Assembly: GCF_012396365.1 (NCBI RefSeq)
Contig: NZ_JAAXPG010000015.1
Coordinates: 62,001-126,000, forward strand
Reading direction: 5' to 3'
DNA length: 64,000 bases
DNA from: Nocardiopsis alborubida
GTDB lineage: Bacteria; Actinomycetota; Actinomycetes; Streptosporangiales; Streptosporangiaceae
A model generated the notes under the pieces. That model saw nothing but the letters and a program-made list of their open reading frames with translations. It searched no databases and had not been told where the DNA came from. Each line of letters opens with the position of its first letter. The first letter of the stretch is position 1. Made by a program: the position numbers and the translations under genes. This document shows positions 6,887 to 15,471 of this stretch, one piece after another.

Positions 6887-9391
6887 CTAACGGGGACGGC
6901 GGCCCTGGACCGAGTAGATCGCGCAGGAGCAGGCCCGGAAGGACGGGTCGGCCAGGAGCGCGCGCACCTGGGCGAGCCGCTCGTCGGTCATCCCCTCGTC
7001 CACGAAGGCGTCGCGCAGATGACGCGTGTGGTGCGCGATCAGGTGCACGCCGGGCGATCCGGCCTCCCACAGCTCCAGCCGGGGCCGGGGGTCGACGTCG
7101 ACCAGGCCCGCGCGGCGCATCGCCTCGGCGGCGTTGCGGCCCCAGGCCGGGTCGGCTCCGGCGCGGATCATCAGCCTGGTCTTGGCCTCCTGGAACTCCT
7201 CGTAGAGTTTCTGGGACCCGGCGTCGGGCATGAGCAGCGCCGGGCCGTAGGTGATGTCGAACTCGTCGAGCTGGAGCACGCCGCCGGGCTTGAGGGCGCG
7301 CACCAGGCGGTCCAGGACCGCGATCCGCTCCGGGATGTGCAGCAGCACCAGCCGTGAGTGGATGAGGTCGAAGGCGGCCTCGGGCAGCGGGTCGCGGACC
7401 ACGTCGTGCCGGACGACCTCCAGGCCCTCGGCGGCGGGGATGCGCTCGGGCTTGATGTCGGTGGCCAGCACGCTCCCCCCCGGGGCGACCCGGTCGGCCA
7501 GCCAGAGCGCGACGCTGCCGCCCCCGGCCCCCACCTCCAGGCAGTTCCACCCCGGCCCGACACCGGTCTGTTCCAGGCGTTCGGTGGTCATCGGGTCGTA
7601 GGCGGCGGCCAGGAAGCGGTGCTGGTCGAAGGCGTGTTCGCTGTGGTTGTCGAAGACGTAGCGCTGGTCCTCGGCGGCGGTGTCGGTCACCGGTTCCCCC
7701 TTCGGTGTCGGGTCGGTCGGTCGGATCGTCGGGGCCGGCCGGGTCGGTCCGGCGGGTCGGGACGGCGGGCGGTGCTCGGCGACGGCCTCGGCCGCGACGC
7801 GGGTCAGGGTGGCCGTGCACACCTTCCCGGTCGGACCGAGCGGCAGTTCGGGCAGCACGACCACGTGTTCGGGCAGCGCACGGACGTCCAGGCCGCGTTC
7901 GTCGCGCAGGAAGGCGATCAGCTCCTGAGGGGATGGCGCGGCGGACCCCTCGGCGGGGGACACGCAGGCGCACACGCGCTCGCCCAGGTCGGGGTCGGGG
8001 ACGGGGACGCAGTGGGCCTCGGCGAGGGCGGGGTGGGCGCCGAGTTCGCGTTCCACCTCGGCCGGGAAGATGTTGACGCCGCCCCGGATCACCGTCCGGC
8101 GCAGGCGGTCCACCACCCGCAGCGCGCCGTCGGGGTCCAGCCGGCCCAGGTCGCCGGTACGCACCCACCCGCCCGGGGCCCGCCGTTCGGCGTCCAGCTC
8201 GGGCGCGGCGACACGGCACAGCGGTGTCATCGGGCCCAGGGCCCAGATCTCGCCGGTCTCCCCCTCCGCGACCGGGAGTCCACGCGGATCGCGGATGCTC
8301 ACCTCGGCCACGTCGGGGGCGGGGTGCCCGGCCAGGCCGGGCTCCCACGCCTCGGGGCGACGGCCGGTGTGGCAGTTGACCCCGTCGGTGGAGCCGTAGA
8401 CGTTGACCACGGGCCGCGCGAAGCGGGCGGCGCAGGCGTCGCGGACCTCCTGGTGCAGCGGGGCGCCGCTGGCCACCACCGCGCGCAGGGACGAGGTGTC
8501 GGCCCGCTCGGGCAGCGCGGCGATCCGCCGCAGCATGGTGGGCACCCCGATCAGGTGGGTGGGGCGGTGCCGCTCGATCGCGCGCAGCGCGGCGGCCGGG
8601 TCGAAGCGGGGCAGGACCACCAGTGTCGCGCCGAGCCGGGCCAGGGTCACCGGCACCCCGCAGGAACCGAACGAGGAGGCCAGCGAGACCAGGACCAGGT
8701 TGCGCATGGGACCGGGTCCGGTGTGCAGGGCCGCCACGTAGTTGCCCCGGCCGCCCGCCATGGCGTTGTGGCTGTAGGCGACCATGCCGGGTTCGCCCTC
8801 CGAGCCGGAGGAGACCAGGATCCGGGCCGGGGACTCGGGGTCGGGCCGCGCGGGACGCCAGTCCCGGACCGTCCCGGCGTCGGGCCGGTCCAGGCTGCGC
8901 GTCCCGGGGCGGGCCGGGCCGAACGACCACACCCGGCGCAGGCGCGGCAGGTCCGTGCGGCGGATCCGTTCGGCCCGCTCCGGGGTGGTGACGAGGTCGG
9001 CGGCCCGGGATCGGGCCAGCAGGCTGCGCACGTCGGCCGGGGAGCGGCCGTCGGGGACGGGCAGCGCGACCGCGCCGACTGCGGCGACGGCGAGTTCGGC
9101 GACGACGGCCTCGCGTCCGTTGGGCAGCAGGACGCCGACGACGTCCCGCTCCCCCGTTCCGCCGGCGGCCAGCGCGGCGGCGGCGCGGCGCACGGCGGCG
9201 TCCAGCCCGGCGTAGTCGAGCGTGCCGCGGTCGTCGATGACGGCGTCGCGTCCGGGGTGCGCGAGCGCGTGCGCGTGGAAGAGGGTGTACAGGTCCCGGT
9301 TCGGGCACCAGCCGCGCGCGGTCCACCGGGCGCGCAGGCCGGCCGGGACGAGGTCACGCAGCTCCAGCCCGTTGGACGAGGTCCAGGTCAT
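6887..9391 (-). CDS. Acyl-CoA ligase / SAM methyltransferase fusion
   Basis: An 834-residue two-domain enzyme, last in the ATGA-coupled operon. Residues 1 to about 540 are an AMP-forming acyl ligase: SSGSEGEPG (an A3-type loop with Met where Lys is usual), YGSTDG, GWVRTGDLG, RGGVNIFPAEVE and PLGPTGKV with the catalytic Lys. A Pro/Thr-rich linker leads to a class I methyltransferase (residues about 568-834) with the SAM motif CLEVGAGGGSVALWLA and HSRLVLLHIPERI. An in-frame GTG at 7690 with GGGGGA upstream could also give a separate 267-residue methyltransferase, but no stop separates the domains. It overlaps the CoA-transferase gene by ATGA. Substrate unknown; an acid activated as adenylate or CoA thioester and methylated is inferred. 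Confidence 0.85.
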   Translation of the reverse strand: MTWTSSNGLELRDLVPAGLRARWTARGWCPNRDLYTLFHAHALAHPGRDAVIDDRGTLDYAGLDAAVRRAAAALAAGGTGERDVVGVLLPNGREAVVAELAVAAVGAVALPVPDGRSPADVRSLLARSRAADLVTTPERAERIRRTDLPRLRRVWSFGPARPGTRSLDRPDAGTVRDWRPARPDPESPARILVSSGSEGEPGMVAYSHNAMAGGRGNYVAALHTGPGPMRNLVLVSLASSFGSCGVPVTLARLGATLVVLPRFDPAAALRAIERHRPTHLIGVPTMLRRIAALPERADTSSLRAVVASGAPLHQEVRDACAARFARPVVNVYGSTDGVNCHTGRRPEAWEPGLAGHPAPDVAEVSIRDPRGLPVAEGETGEIWALGPMTPLCRVAAPELDAERRAPGGWVRTGDLGRLDPDGALRVVDRLRRTVIRGGVNIFPAEVERELGAHPALAEAHCVPVPDPDLGERVCACVSPAEGSAAPSPQELIAFLRDERGLDVRALPEHVVVLPELPLGPTGKVCTATLTRVAAEAVAEHRPPSRPAGPTRPAPTIRPTDPTPKGEPVTDTAAEDQRYVFDNHSEHAFDQHRFLAAAYDPMTTERLEQTGVGPGWNCLEVGAGGGSVALWLADRVAPGGSVLATDIKPERIPAAEGLEVVRHDVVRDPLPEAAFDLIHSRLVLLHIPERIAVLDRLVRALKPGGVLQLDEFDITYGPALLMPDAGSQKLYEEFQEAKTRLMIRAGADPAWGRNAAEAMRRAGLVDVDPRPRLELWEAGSPGVHLIAHHTRHLRDAFVDEGMTDERLAQVRALLADPSFRACSCAIYSVQGRRPR

Positions 9392-11463
9392 CGGTTCTCC
9401 GCAGGCGTGTGGACGGCCACGGCGCCGTCCGGAGACGTTGACGGTGTGGCGCGTGGGGTCTCTTCGCCGGTGATCTTGCTACTAGTGCCACTGTGGGCGC
9501 CGACAGTGACGCTGGGAGCAAGATCATCCCGGACGGGCGCGCCCCGGCGTATGGCACCGTCATGTGGGCCCTCCGCGTCGGCGGCGGGCGCGAAACCCCA
9601 CGGGGCCCGGACGCAGGACGCGCCGCCGACCGTGTCGAAGGCCGCCGCGAACGCCGGTGCGGCGGCCATCGCCGCCAGGTCCTCCACGGGGACGGGACCA
9701 CCCCGGCCTCCGGACGCGGTGCCGCCCCACCGCTCGGGCGCGGTGCCGCTCCCCCGCTCCGGCGCGGTGGAGCTCCGGTCCCCGGGCGCGGTGCCGCGTC
9801 CGGCGCGGCGCAGCAGCCGGGCGGCGTCCGACAGGGCGGTCCGGGCTCGGACCCCGGCCCCGGTGCGGGTGCGCAATAGCAGCGCGGCCAGCGCACCCTC
9901 GGCGGCGAGGATCCCGCCGAGCACGTCGGTGAGGGTGAGCAGGGACGGCGCGGGCTCCTGGCCGGGCCCGGCCAGGAGGTCGGCCACCCCGCCGTGCGCC
10001 TGGACCAGGTAGTCGGTGGCCAGCGCGCCGGGTTCGGGGGCCCGGCCGCCCCACCCGTCCGCGTGCACGTGGACCAGGCCGGGGGCGGGGCCTGCAAGGT
10101 CGTCGGGGCCCAGACCGAACCCCTCGGCGCGGCCGGGCGGCCAGTTGTAGAGCAGGACGTCGGCCGTGGCGGCCAGGTCCCGGGCGGTCCGGCGCCCGGC
10201 GGCGGTCTTGAGGTCGATCTCTACCGCGCCCTTGCCCCGGTTCAGGGCCAGGAACCGGGCGGAGCGGTCCCCCGCCATCGGCGCCACCCCGCGCATGGGG
10301 TCGCCGCCCGGGGGTTCGACCCGCACCACCTCGGCGCCGAGCATGGCGAGCAGCAGTCCGGCGAGCGGGCCCTGCACGCGGTTGGTGGCCTCCACCACCC
10401 GCAGTCCGGCCAGGGGCGCGGCGGCCTCGGGTCCGAGCGGCGCCAGGGCGGAAACCGGGACGTCGGCGTCGTCCTGCGCTCGCAGCCGCCACTCCGAGGC
10501 CGGGGCGGGCTCCTCGGCGTCCCGGACGTCGCGGACGAGGGCCAGGCTCATGCCCGCGTGCCGGGCGGCCAGGCGGACCCGGGCGAGGTCCACGGCCGCG
10601 ATCGCGGCGGGCAGTTCGGGCGGCAGCGGGCACACCGCGGTGGCGAAGCGCCGCTGGAAGGGCGGCCACCCTGCGGCGATCGCGGACGGGGCGGCGCCCA
10701 GACCGGTCCAGAACCGCAGCCAGACCTCGGCGTCCAGGGTCTCGATCTCGAAGCGCGCTCCGTCGGCGGAGCGGAACGGCGGGACGGTCGCGGGCACGGA
10801 GTCGCGCGCGTCGGGGACCTCCCGACCGAACGGCCCCGCACCGCCCGCCGAAACCCCCCGCTCCGGCGCGGTGGCCGCGGCGACGTAGGGTCCCGCCGCG
10901 AGCAGGGCGGCCTGGGCCGCGGAGACCGACGCGGACAGCGCCGGACCGCCGCGCGCCAGGGCCAGCGCGCAGGCCGCCACCGCCTGCGCGGCCAGCACCC
11001 CCGCGCACACCGACGCGTAGTCCACACCCAGGAACCTGGGCGCCCCGTGGGCCCGGCCGTGCAGGTGCGCCAGCCCGCAGGCGGCCTGGACGCCGCGCTC
11101 CCCCGCCATGGGGACCGCGACAGGCCCGGACCAGCCGATGGCGCAGCCGACCGGTACCGGCAGCACCCGGGTTCCCTCTCCGCCCGGGTTCCCTCCCCGC
11201 CGGTCCCCACCGCCGGAGCCGCCCCCGGCCAGGCCTCCCCCGCCGAGGCCGTTCCCGCCCGGACCCCACTCACCGGGGACGGCCACCAGGCCGATCCACC
11301 CGGCCGGCGCCTGCCTGGGCGGGGACCCGCCGACCCGGGAGACCGCGCAGCCGAGCGCCTCCAGGCGGGCAGCCGCGATCCGCAGCGCGACCGAGTCGCC
11401 CACCGCCCGCGCGGCGGCTCCGGTCAGCGGGAGCACGGCCGCGTCCACCGGTGCCACGGTCAC
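9388..11463 (-). CDS. CaiB/BaiF-type CoA transferase, two-part
   Basis: About 691 residues. The C-terminal half (from about residue 345) is a clear CaiB/BaiF class III CoA-transferase domain: LAGLRVVEATNRVQGPLAG, GAEVVRVEPPGGDPMRG, FLALNRGKGAVEIDL. The N-terminal half has a weaker CaiB-like stretch (GWSGPVAVPMAGERGVQAA) broken by a Gly-rich insert, so it looks like a duplicated and partly degraded second domain. The final 70 residues are low-complexity. The start is taken as the GTG whose GTGA overlaps the ligase stop (11463); GTG at 11469 is an alternative. It would move CoA between carboxylic acids, matching the ligases on either side. The nucleophilic Asp was not assigned with certainty. 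Confidence 0.8.
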   Translation of the reverse strand: MTVAPVDAAVLPLTGAAARAVGDSVALRIAAARLEALGCAVSRVGGSPPRQAPAGWIGLVAVPGEWGPGGNGLGGGGLAGGGSGGGDRRGGNPGGEGTRVLPVPVGCAIGWSGPVAVPMAGERGVQAACGLAHLHGRAHGAPRFLGVDYASVCAGVLAAQAVAACALALARGGPALSASVSAAQAALLAAGPYVAAATAPERGVSAGGAGPFGREVPDARDSVPATVPPFRSADGARFEIETLDAEVWLRFWTGLGAAPSAIAAGWPPFQRRFATAVCPLPPELPAAIAAVDLARVRLAARHAGMSLALVRDVRDAEEPAPASEWRLRAQDDADVPVSALAPLGPEAAAPLAGLRVVEATNRVQGPLAGLLLAMLGAEVVRVEPPGGDPMRGVAPMAGDRSARFLALNRGKGAVEIDLKTAAGRRTARDLAATADVLLYNWPPGRAEGFGLGPDDLAGPAPGLVHVHADGWGGRAPEPGALATDYLVQAHGGVADLLAGPGQEPAPSLLTLTDVLGGILAAEGALAALLLRTRTGAGVRARTALSDAARLLRRAGRGTAPGDRSSTAPERGSGTAPERWGGTASGGRGGPVPVEDLAAMAAAPAFAAAFDTVGGASCVRAPWGFAPAADAEGPHDGAIRRGAPVRDDLAPSVTVGAHSGTSSKITGEETPRATPSTSPDGAVAVHTPAENR
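9472..9525. repeat. Inverted repeat with 23-base arms inside the CoA-transferase 3' end
   Basis: Arms 9472-9494 and 9503-9525 match at 19 of 23 positions around the 8-base centre GGGCGCCG. The outer nine bases are GATCTTGCT / AGCAAGATC. It lies within the last 45 codons of the CoA-transferase gene, just upstream of the ligase/methyltransferase gene, and shares GTGATCTTG with the inverted repeat at 6637-6685. Confidence 0.55.
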
Positions 11464-13121
11464 GTCCACTTCCCCGTCCCGCAGGTGTCGGGGCGCAGGC
11501 CCAGGTGGTCGCGCAGCACGGAGCGGCGAACCTTGCCGGTGCCGGTGCGCGGCAGCTCGTCCCAGGTCACCGCCACCGGGTCGGCGAGTTCGGGCAGGTC
11601 GGCGACGGCGCCGCGCCAGGCCACGATGTCCAGCCCCCCGCTCTCGGTGGCCACCACCGGTACCGGGGGCCCGTCCGGAACGCTCAGGACGACGCACTCC
11701 AGCACCTCGGGCAGGCGGTCGTCCACGACGTCCTCCACCTCCAGGCAGCCGCCCTCGCGCAGGGCGTCCACCTCGCGGTCCACCAGCCGCAGCGCGCCGG
11801 TGCGGCTGAGGACACCGATGTCGCCGGTGTTCCACCACTCGCCCACCAGCTTGGACCGCCACCGGCCCTCCTCGCCGACGTAGCCCAGGCACAGGGCCTC
11901 GGTGCGGCAGAAGATCAGGCCGGGCGTCCCGGCCGGGACGGGGCGCATGGTGCGCGGGTCGACCGCGCGCAGTCTGGTGCGGGTGGGGACGGGACGGCCC
12001 AGGTCGCGGGTGGTCGGGTGGCGCTCGTTCTCCGCGGCCAGCGCCCGCCGGGTGAGGAACCGGAAGGTCAGCGGCCCGGTCTCGCTCTGGCCCCAGCCCT
12101 GCATCCACACCGGGCGCCGGTGGCCGGTGGCGCCCAGGAAGGCGCGCACGGTCGGCGGGTGCACGGCGTCGAAGGTGCTGACGTAGAGCCGCACCCGGTC
12201 GAACGGGGCGCCCTCCCGCTCGGCCCGGCCCTGCCAGCGCGCGAAGACCGCGGGGGCGGCCTCCAGGGTGGTGGGGCGGTACCGCTCCAGCAGCGGCCCG
12301 GCCTCGGCCCAGTCGGCGCCGGTGACGACGGACAGCGCGCCCGGGGACAGCCACAGCACGCTGGCGGTCCAGGCGAGGGCGCGCCCGTGCGCGAAGGAGT
12401 AGGCGCCGGTCACCGTGTCGTCGGGGCGGCTGCCCAGCACGGGCCAGCGGTGCGCCTCGAACCCGGCCAGGCGGCGCATGATCGTGCGGGTGGAGTGCGG
12501 GACCAGCTTGGGCACGCCCGTGGTGCCGGAGGTGTGCATGATCGCCAGGGGCGCGTCCAGGTGCGGCCTGCGCGGCGGCGGGGCGTCGGTGCCGCGCACG
12601 TCGTCGAGGTGCACGACGCTTCCGGCCGGGCCCGTGCCCCCGACCGGAGCCCTGTCCCCGGCCGGACCCTCGGCTCCCGCCGGGCCGTCGACGACCAGGG
12701 TGCGGGCCGCGTGCACGGCGGGGTCGGCCCCCGCCTCCCGGGACGCCGCGAGCAGGGCGGCGTCGGTGACCAGCAGCGCCGGGTCCAGCCGCTTGAGCAG
12801 GACCTCCAGAGCGTCCGGCTCCAGGTGCGCCGACAGTGAGGCGGGCACCGCGCCCAGCCGGGCCGCGGCGCAGTTCAGCAGTACGTAGTCCCAGTGGTTG
12901 CGCTTGGCGATCGCGACGCGGTCGCCGGGCCGCACACCGGCCGCGGCGAGCCATCCGGCCGCCTCGCGCACCAGTTCGGCCACCCGGGGCACGTCCAGCT
13001 CGGTGCCCAGGCCGGGGGCGATGTCCAGCGGCCTGCTCAGGTGCACGGCGGTCGCGGAGCCGCGCGCGGCCAGGTCGTCGAAGAGGGTGCCCAGGTGGAG
13101 GGATCGGGTGAACAGCGTCAT
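11460..13121 (-). CDS. AMP-forming acyl-CoA synthetase
   Basis: A 553-residue ANL-family ligase with all core motifs: MHTSGTTGVPKLVPHS (phosphate-binding loop), GWGQSETG, WWNTGDIG, REVDALREGG and the C-terminal PRTGTGKVRRSVL containing the catalytic Lys. It would convert a carboxylic acid to its acyl-AMP and then usually to the CoA thioester. ATGA overlap with the FAD gene upstream and GTGA overlap with the CoA-transferase gene downstream tie it to one pathway. Two ligases plus a CoA transferase suggest two acid substrates or a CoA relay. The substrate cannot be read from sequence. Confidence 0.9.
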   Translation of the reverse strand: MTLFTRSLHLGTLFDDLAARGSATAVHLSRPLDIAPGLGTELDVPRVAELVREAAGWLAAAGVRPGDRVAIAKRNHWDYVLLNCAAARLGAVPASLSAHLEPDALEVLLKRLDPALLVTDAALLAASREAGADPAVHAARTLVVDGPAGAEGPAGDRAPVGGTGPAGSVVHLDDVRGTDAPPPRRPHLDAPLAIMHTSGTTGVPKLVPHSTRTIMRRLAGFEAHRWPVLGSRPDDTVTGAYSFAHGRALAWTASVLWLSPGALSVVTGADWAEAGPLLERYRPTTLEAAPAVFARWQGRAEREGAPFDRVRLYVSTFDAVHPPTVRAFLGATGHRRPVWMQGWGQSETGPLTFRFLTRRALAAENERHPTTRDLGRPVPTRTRLRAVDPRTMRPVPAGTPGLIFCRTEALCLGYVGEEGRWRSKLVGEWWNTGDIGVLSRTGALRLVDREVDALREGGCLEVEDVVDDRLPEVLECVVLSVPDGPPVPVVATESGGLDIVAWRGAVADLPELADPVAVTWDELPRTGTGKVRRSVLRDHLGLRPDTCGTGKWT

Positions 13122-14488
13122 GGTCGTCGGTCCTCACTGGAGGTGGGAACGGGGGTCTGGGCCGTCGAGGCGAGGAAGGCCAGGACCCGCGCGGCGGCCG
13201 TGGCCGCGGAGGAGACCGCGCCCTCGCTGCACGGGCGCAGCGAGATCCAGTCCCCGGCGTAGTCCACGGCGGCGGGCGGGCGGACGACGAAGGCGGAGCG
13301 TTCGCGCAGCGCGCGCGGCCCCGCGGCTGGCAGGCCGTGGCGGAAGCGGTGCACGCGGACGGTCTCGACGTGCCGGGACAGGCCGGGCAGCAGGTGTTCG
13401 GCGCGGGCGGTGAGCCGCTCCGCCACCAGTGCGTCGGAGGCGTCGAGGAGTTCGGCGGCGCCGCGCGGCGAGGCGACCAGCGAGACCAGGCCCCGTCCGG
13501 CCGGCACCCGGCCCGGGTGCTTGTTGTGGTCGGCGGTGACCACGTTGAGCAGCGGGTCCTCCAGGGCGGGCACCAGGGTGGCGAAGCCGCCGCGCGCCCC
13601 GGGCGGTTCCATCGGGCGGTCCAGGACCAGGGAGACGCGGAGCATGGGCGCGTACTCGCAGGCCTCCAGGTAGGCGCGCTCGACGCCGGACGCGCCGGGG
13701 TGGAGCCCCACCGCGACAGGGGCGGGCACCGCCAGCACGGCCGCGCGGGCGGTGACCGCGCCCGCCGGGGAGTCCAGCCTGACCCCGTCGGGGCCCGCGG
13801 ACACACCGGTCACGGGATGGCCGGTGACCACGTCGAGCCGGTCGGCCAGGAACCGGGCGAGGGTGTCCATGCCGTCGCGGTAGGTGCGCCAGCGGGCGCT
13901 GCTGCCCGCGGAGACCAGGTGCGCGGCGAAGGGCGCGGCCGCCGTGTGCTCGGGGTCCCAGCCGAAGAACCCGGCGGCCAGGGCGCCGATCAGCCGGTAG
14001 CGCAGCTCGGGGTGGTAGGGGCGGAGCAGTTCGGCGAGGGTGCGCGCACCCAGCGGGGAGCGCTCGGGGTGTTCGGGGTCCAGTCCGAGGCGGGCCAGCC
14101 GGGTCTGGAGGCGCAGCAGGTCGGCCCGTGCGCGCGGGGACAGCCCGGCGCCGGTGAGCAGGCCCAGGGGGCGTCCCACGTGCGGTCGGGCCCGGCCCTC
14201 GCGCCAGGACGCCAGGGCGCCGCGGATGCGGGGCACCGCGCCGCGGTCGGCGTCCAGGCCGACCTCGCGGATCAGCCGCCAGGTGGCCGGGTAGGCCTTG
14301 GCCGGGGGCAGCATCTCCGCGCCTGTGTCGATGAGGCAGCCGTGCTCGCGCAGGGTGCGCATCCGCCCGCCCACGGCCTCGTCGGCCTCCAGGACGCGTA
14401 CCGAGCGCCCAGCGCGGGCCAGTGCGTGGGCGGTGGCCAGCCCGGCGGGGCCCGCTCCGACCACGGCGACGTCGAGCCCCTCGCTCAT
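13118..14488 (-). CDS. FAD-dependent amine-oxidase / protoporphyrinogen-oxidase-like protein
   Basis: A 456-residue flavoprotein. The N-terminal dinucleotide-binding motif reads VAVVGAGPAGLATAHALA, followed by VLEADEAVGGRMRT and IDTGAEML as in amine oxidases, phytoene desaturases and protoporphyrinogen oxidases. The C-terminal FAD-closing region is recognisable as DYAGDWISLRPCSEGAV. ATGA overlaps join it to UbiA upstream and to the acyl-CoA synthetase downstream. A role in desaturating or oxidising the prenylated or aminated intermediate is inferred from position. It is not a likely heme-pathway enzyme because no heme genes are near. Confidence 0.85.
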   Translation of the reverse strand: MSEGLDVAVVGAGPAGLATAHALARAGRSVRVLEADEAVGGRMRTLREHGCLIDTGAEMLPPAKAYPATWRLIREVGLDADRGAVPRIRGALASWREGRARPHVGRPLGLLTGAGLSPRARADLLRLQTRLARLGLDPEHPERSPLGARTLAELLRPYHPELRYRLIGALAAGFFGWDPEHTAAAPFAAHLVSAGSSARWRTYRDGMDTLARFLADRLDVVTGHPVTGVSAGPDGVRLDSPAGAVTARAAVLAVPAPVAVGLHPGASGVERAYLEACEYAPMLRVSLVLDRPMEPPGARGGFATLVPALEDPLLNVVTADHNKHPGRVPAGRGLVSLVASPRGAAELLDASDALVAERLTARAEHLLPGLSRHVETVRVHRFRHGLPAAGPRALRERSAFVVRPPAAVDYAGDWISLRPCSEGAVSSAATAAARVLAFLASTAQTPVPTSSEDRRP

Positions 14489-15471
14489 ACGGCGGCTCCC
14501 AGCAGCACGGGGGCCAGCAGGTGGGCGGCGATGAGCAGGACCACGGTGACCCGGTGGGTGTGGATGGCCAGGCGGCGGGCGCGCAGGATGTCGCCCCGGA
14601 CGAACCCGATGAACAGCTGGGCCACCCGCATCAGGAGGACGGGGGCCAGGACGAGCGGGAACCACCACGGGGAGATCCCGGCCAGGGTGGAGCCGGTGAT
14701 GAGCGCGCTCTCGGCCGCGGTCGCCGCGACGATGAAGGCGGCGTTGAGGCGCCTGGGCACCAGCGCGGCCACGGTGATCCGCCCGGCGGCGCGGTCGCCC
14801 GCGGCGTCGTTGGTGTTGGAGTACAGGCCGAAAAGCATCGGGCCGAAGCCGAACAGCAGGGCCTGGACCACGACGAAGCCGTTCAGCTCGCCGGTGAGCA
14901 GTCCGTAGGGCACCAGCACCCAGCCCACGCCCAGGCCGATGAGGAAGACCTCCTGGAAGCCCCGGTAGCTGATCTTGAGGCCCCAGGAGTACTGGACCGA
15001 GGCGACCACGCACAGGGCGGCCAGACCGACCGCCCAGGCGGGCTGGTGCGGGGCGACCAGGACGACCAGTCCCCAGAGCAGGGCGCTCACCGCGGTCGCC
15101 GCCCAGGCGAAGCGCAGCGCCTGCGGTTCGGTGAGCGTCCCGGCGACGAGGGGTTTGCGGGCCAGCCGGCGGCGGGCCGCGTCCGAGCCGTAGTTGGCCG
15201 CGTCGCTGCCGTCCCGGTAGCCGGTGACGTCGTCGAAGGCGACCATGGCGGCCACCACGGCCACCTCGGCGAGCAGGATGAGCAGGAGCAGCCCCAGCGT
15301 GTCCGGCTCCCAGCGCAGCGCGGGCGCGAGCATGACCAGGACCAGGGGCAGGCCGATGTAGTAGTCGTAGATGTCGAGCTTGGCCAGCCGCGCGTAGGCG
15401 GCCGGGGTGCCCCGGGGCGGCGCGGCCGCGGTCGGCGGTCCGGCGGGGGGCGCGGCGGTGTGGTCGGTCAT
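14485..15471 (-). CDS. UbiA-family prenyltransferase
   Basis: A 328-residue membrane protein with about eight to nine hydrophobic segments. The two aspartate-rich motifs of UbiA enzymes are present: FDDVTGYRDGSDAANY (about residues 80-95) and NTNDAAGDRAAG (about 215-226), which bind prenyl diphosphate through Mg. The first 30 residues are Ala/Pro-rich and cytosolic. It starts at ATG 15471 in an ATGA overlap with the aminotransferase gene and overlaps the FAD gene the same way. UbiA proteins prenylate aromatic acceptors, and some cyclise terpenes. No prenyl diphosphate synthase is nearby, so the donor must come from general metabolism. Confidence 0.9.
   Translation of the reverse strand: MTDHTAAPPAGPPTAAAPPRGTPAAYARLAKLDIYDYYIGLPLVLVMLAPALRWEPDTLGLLLLILLAEVAVVAAMVAFDDVTGYRDGSDAANYGSDAARRRLARKPLVAGTLTEPQALRFAWAATAVSALLWGLVVLVAPHQPAWAVGLAALCVVASVQYSWGLKISYRGFQEVFLIGLGVGWVLVPYGLLTGELNGFVVVQALLFGFGPMLFGLYSNTNDAAGDRAAGRITVAALVPRRLNAAFIVAATAAESALITGSTLAGISPWWFPLVLAPVLLMRVAQLFIGFVRGDILRARRLAIHTHRVTVVLLIAAHLLAPVLLGAAV

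Noticed and set aside
7358..10012. Long plus-strand open frame opposite the ligase/methyltransferase gene
   Set aside because: Gly/Arg/Val-rich antisense shadow; the minus strand has intact enzyme motifs throughout.
11464..13806. Upstream extension of the CoA-transferase reading frame
   Set aside because: It overlaps the acyl-CoA synthetase in another frame; the GTGA overlap at 11463 marks the real start.
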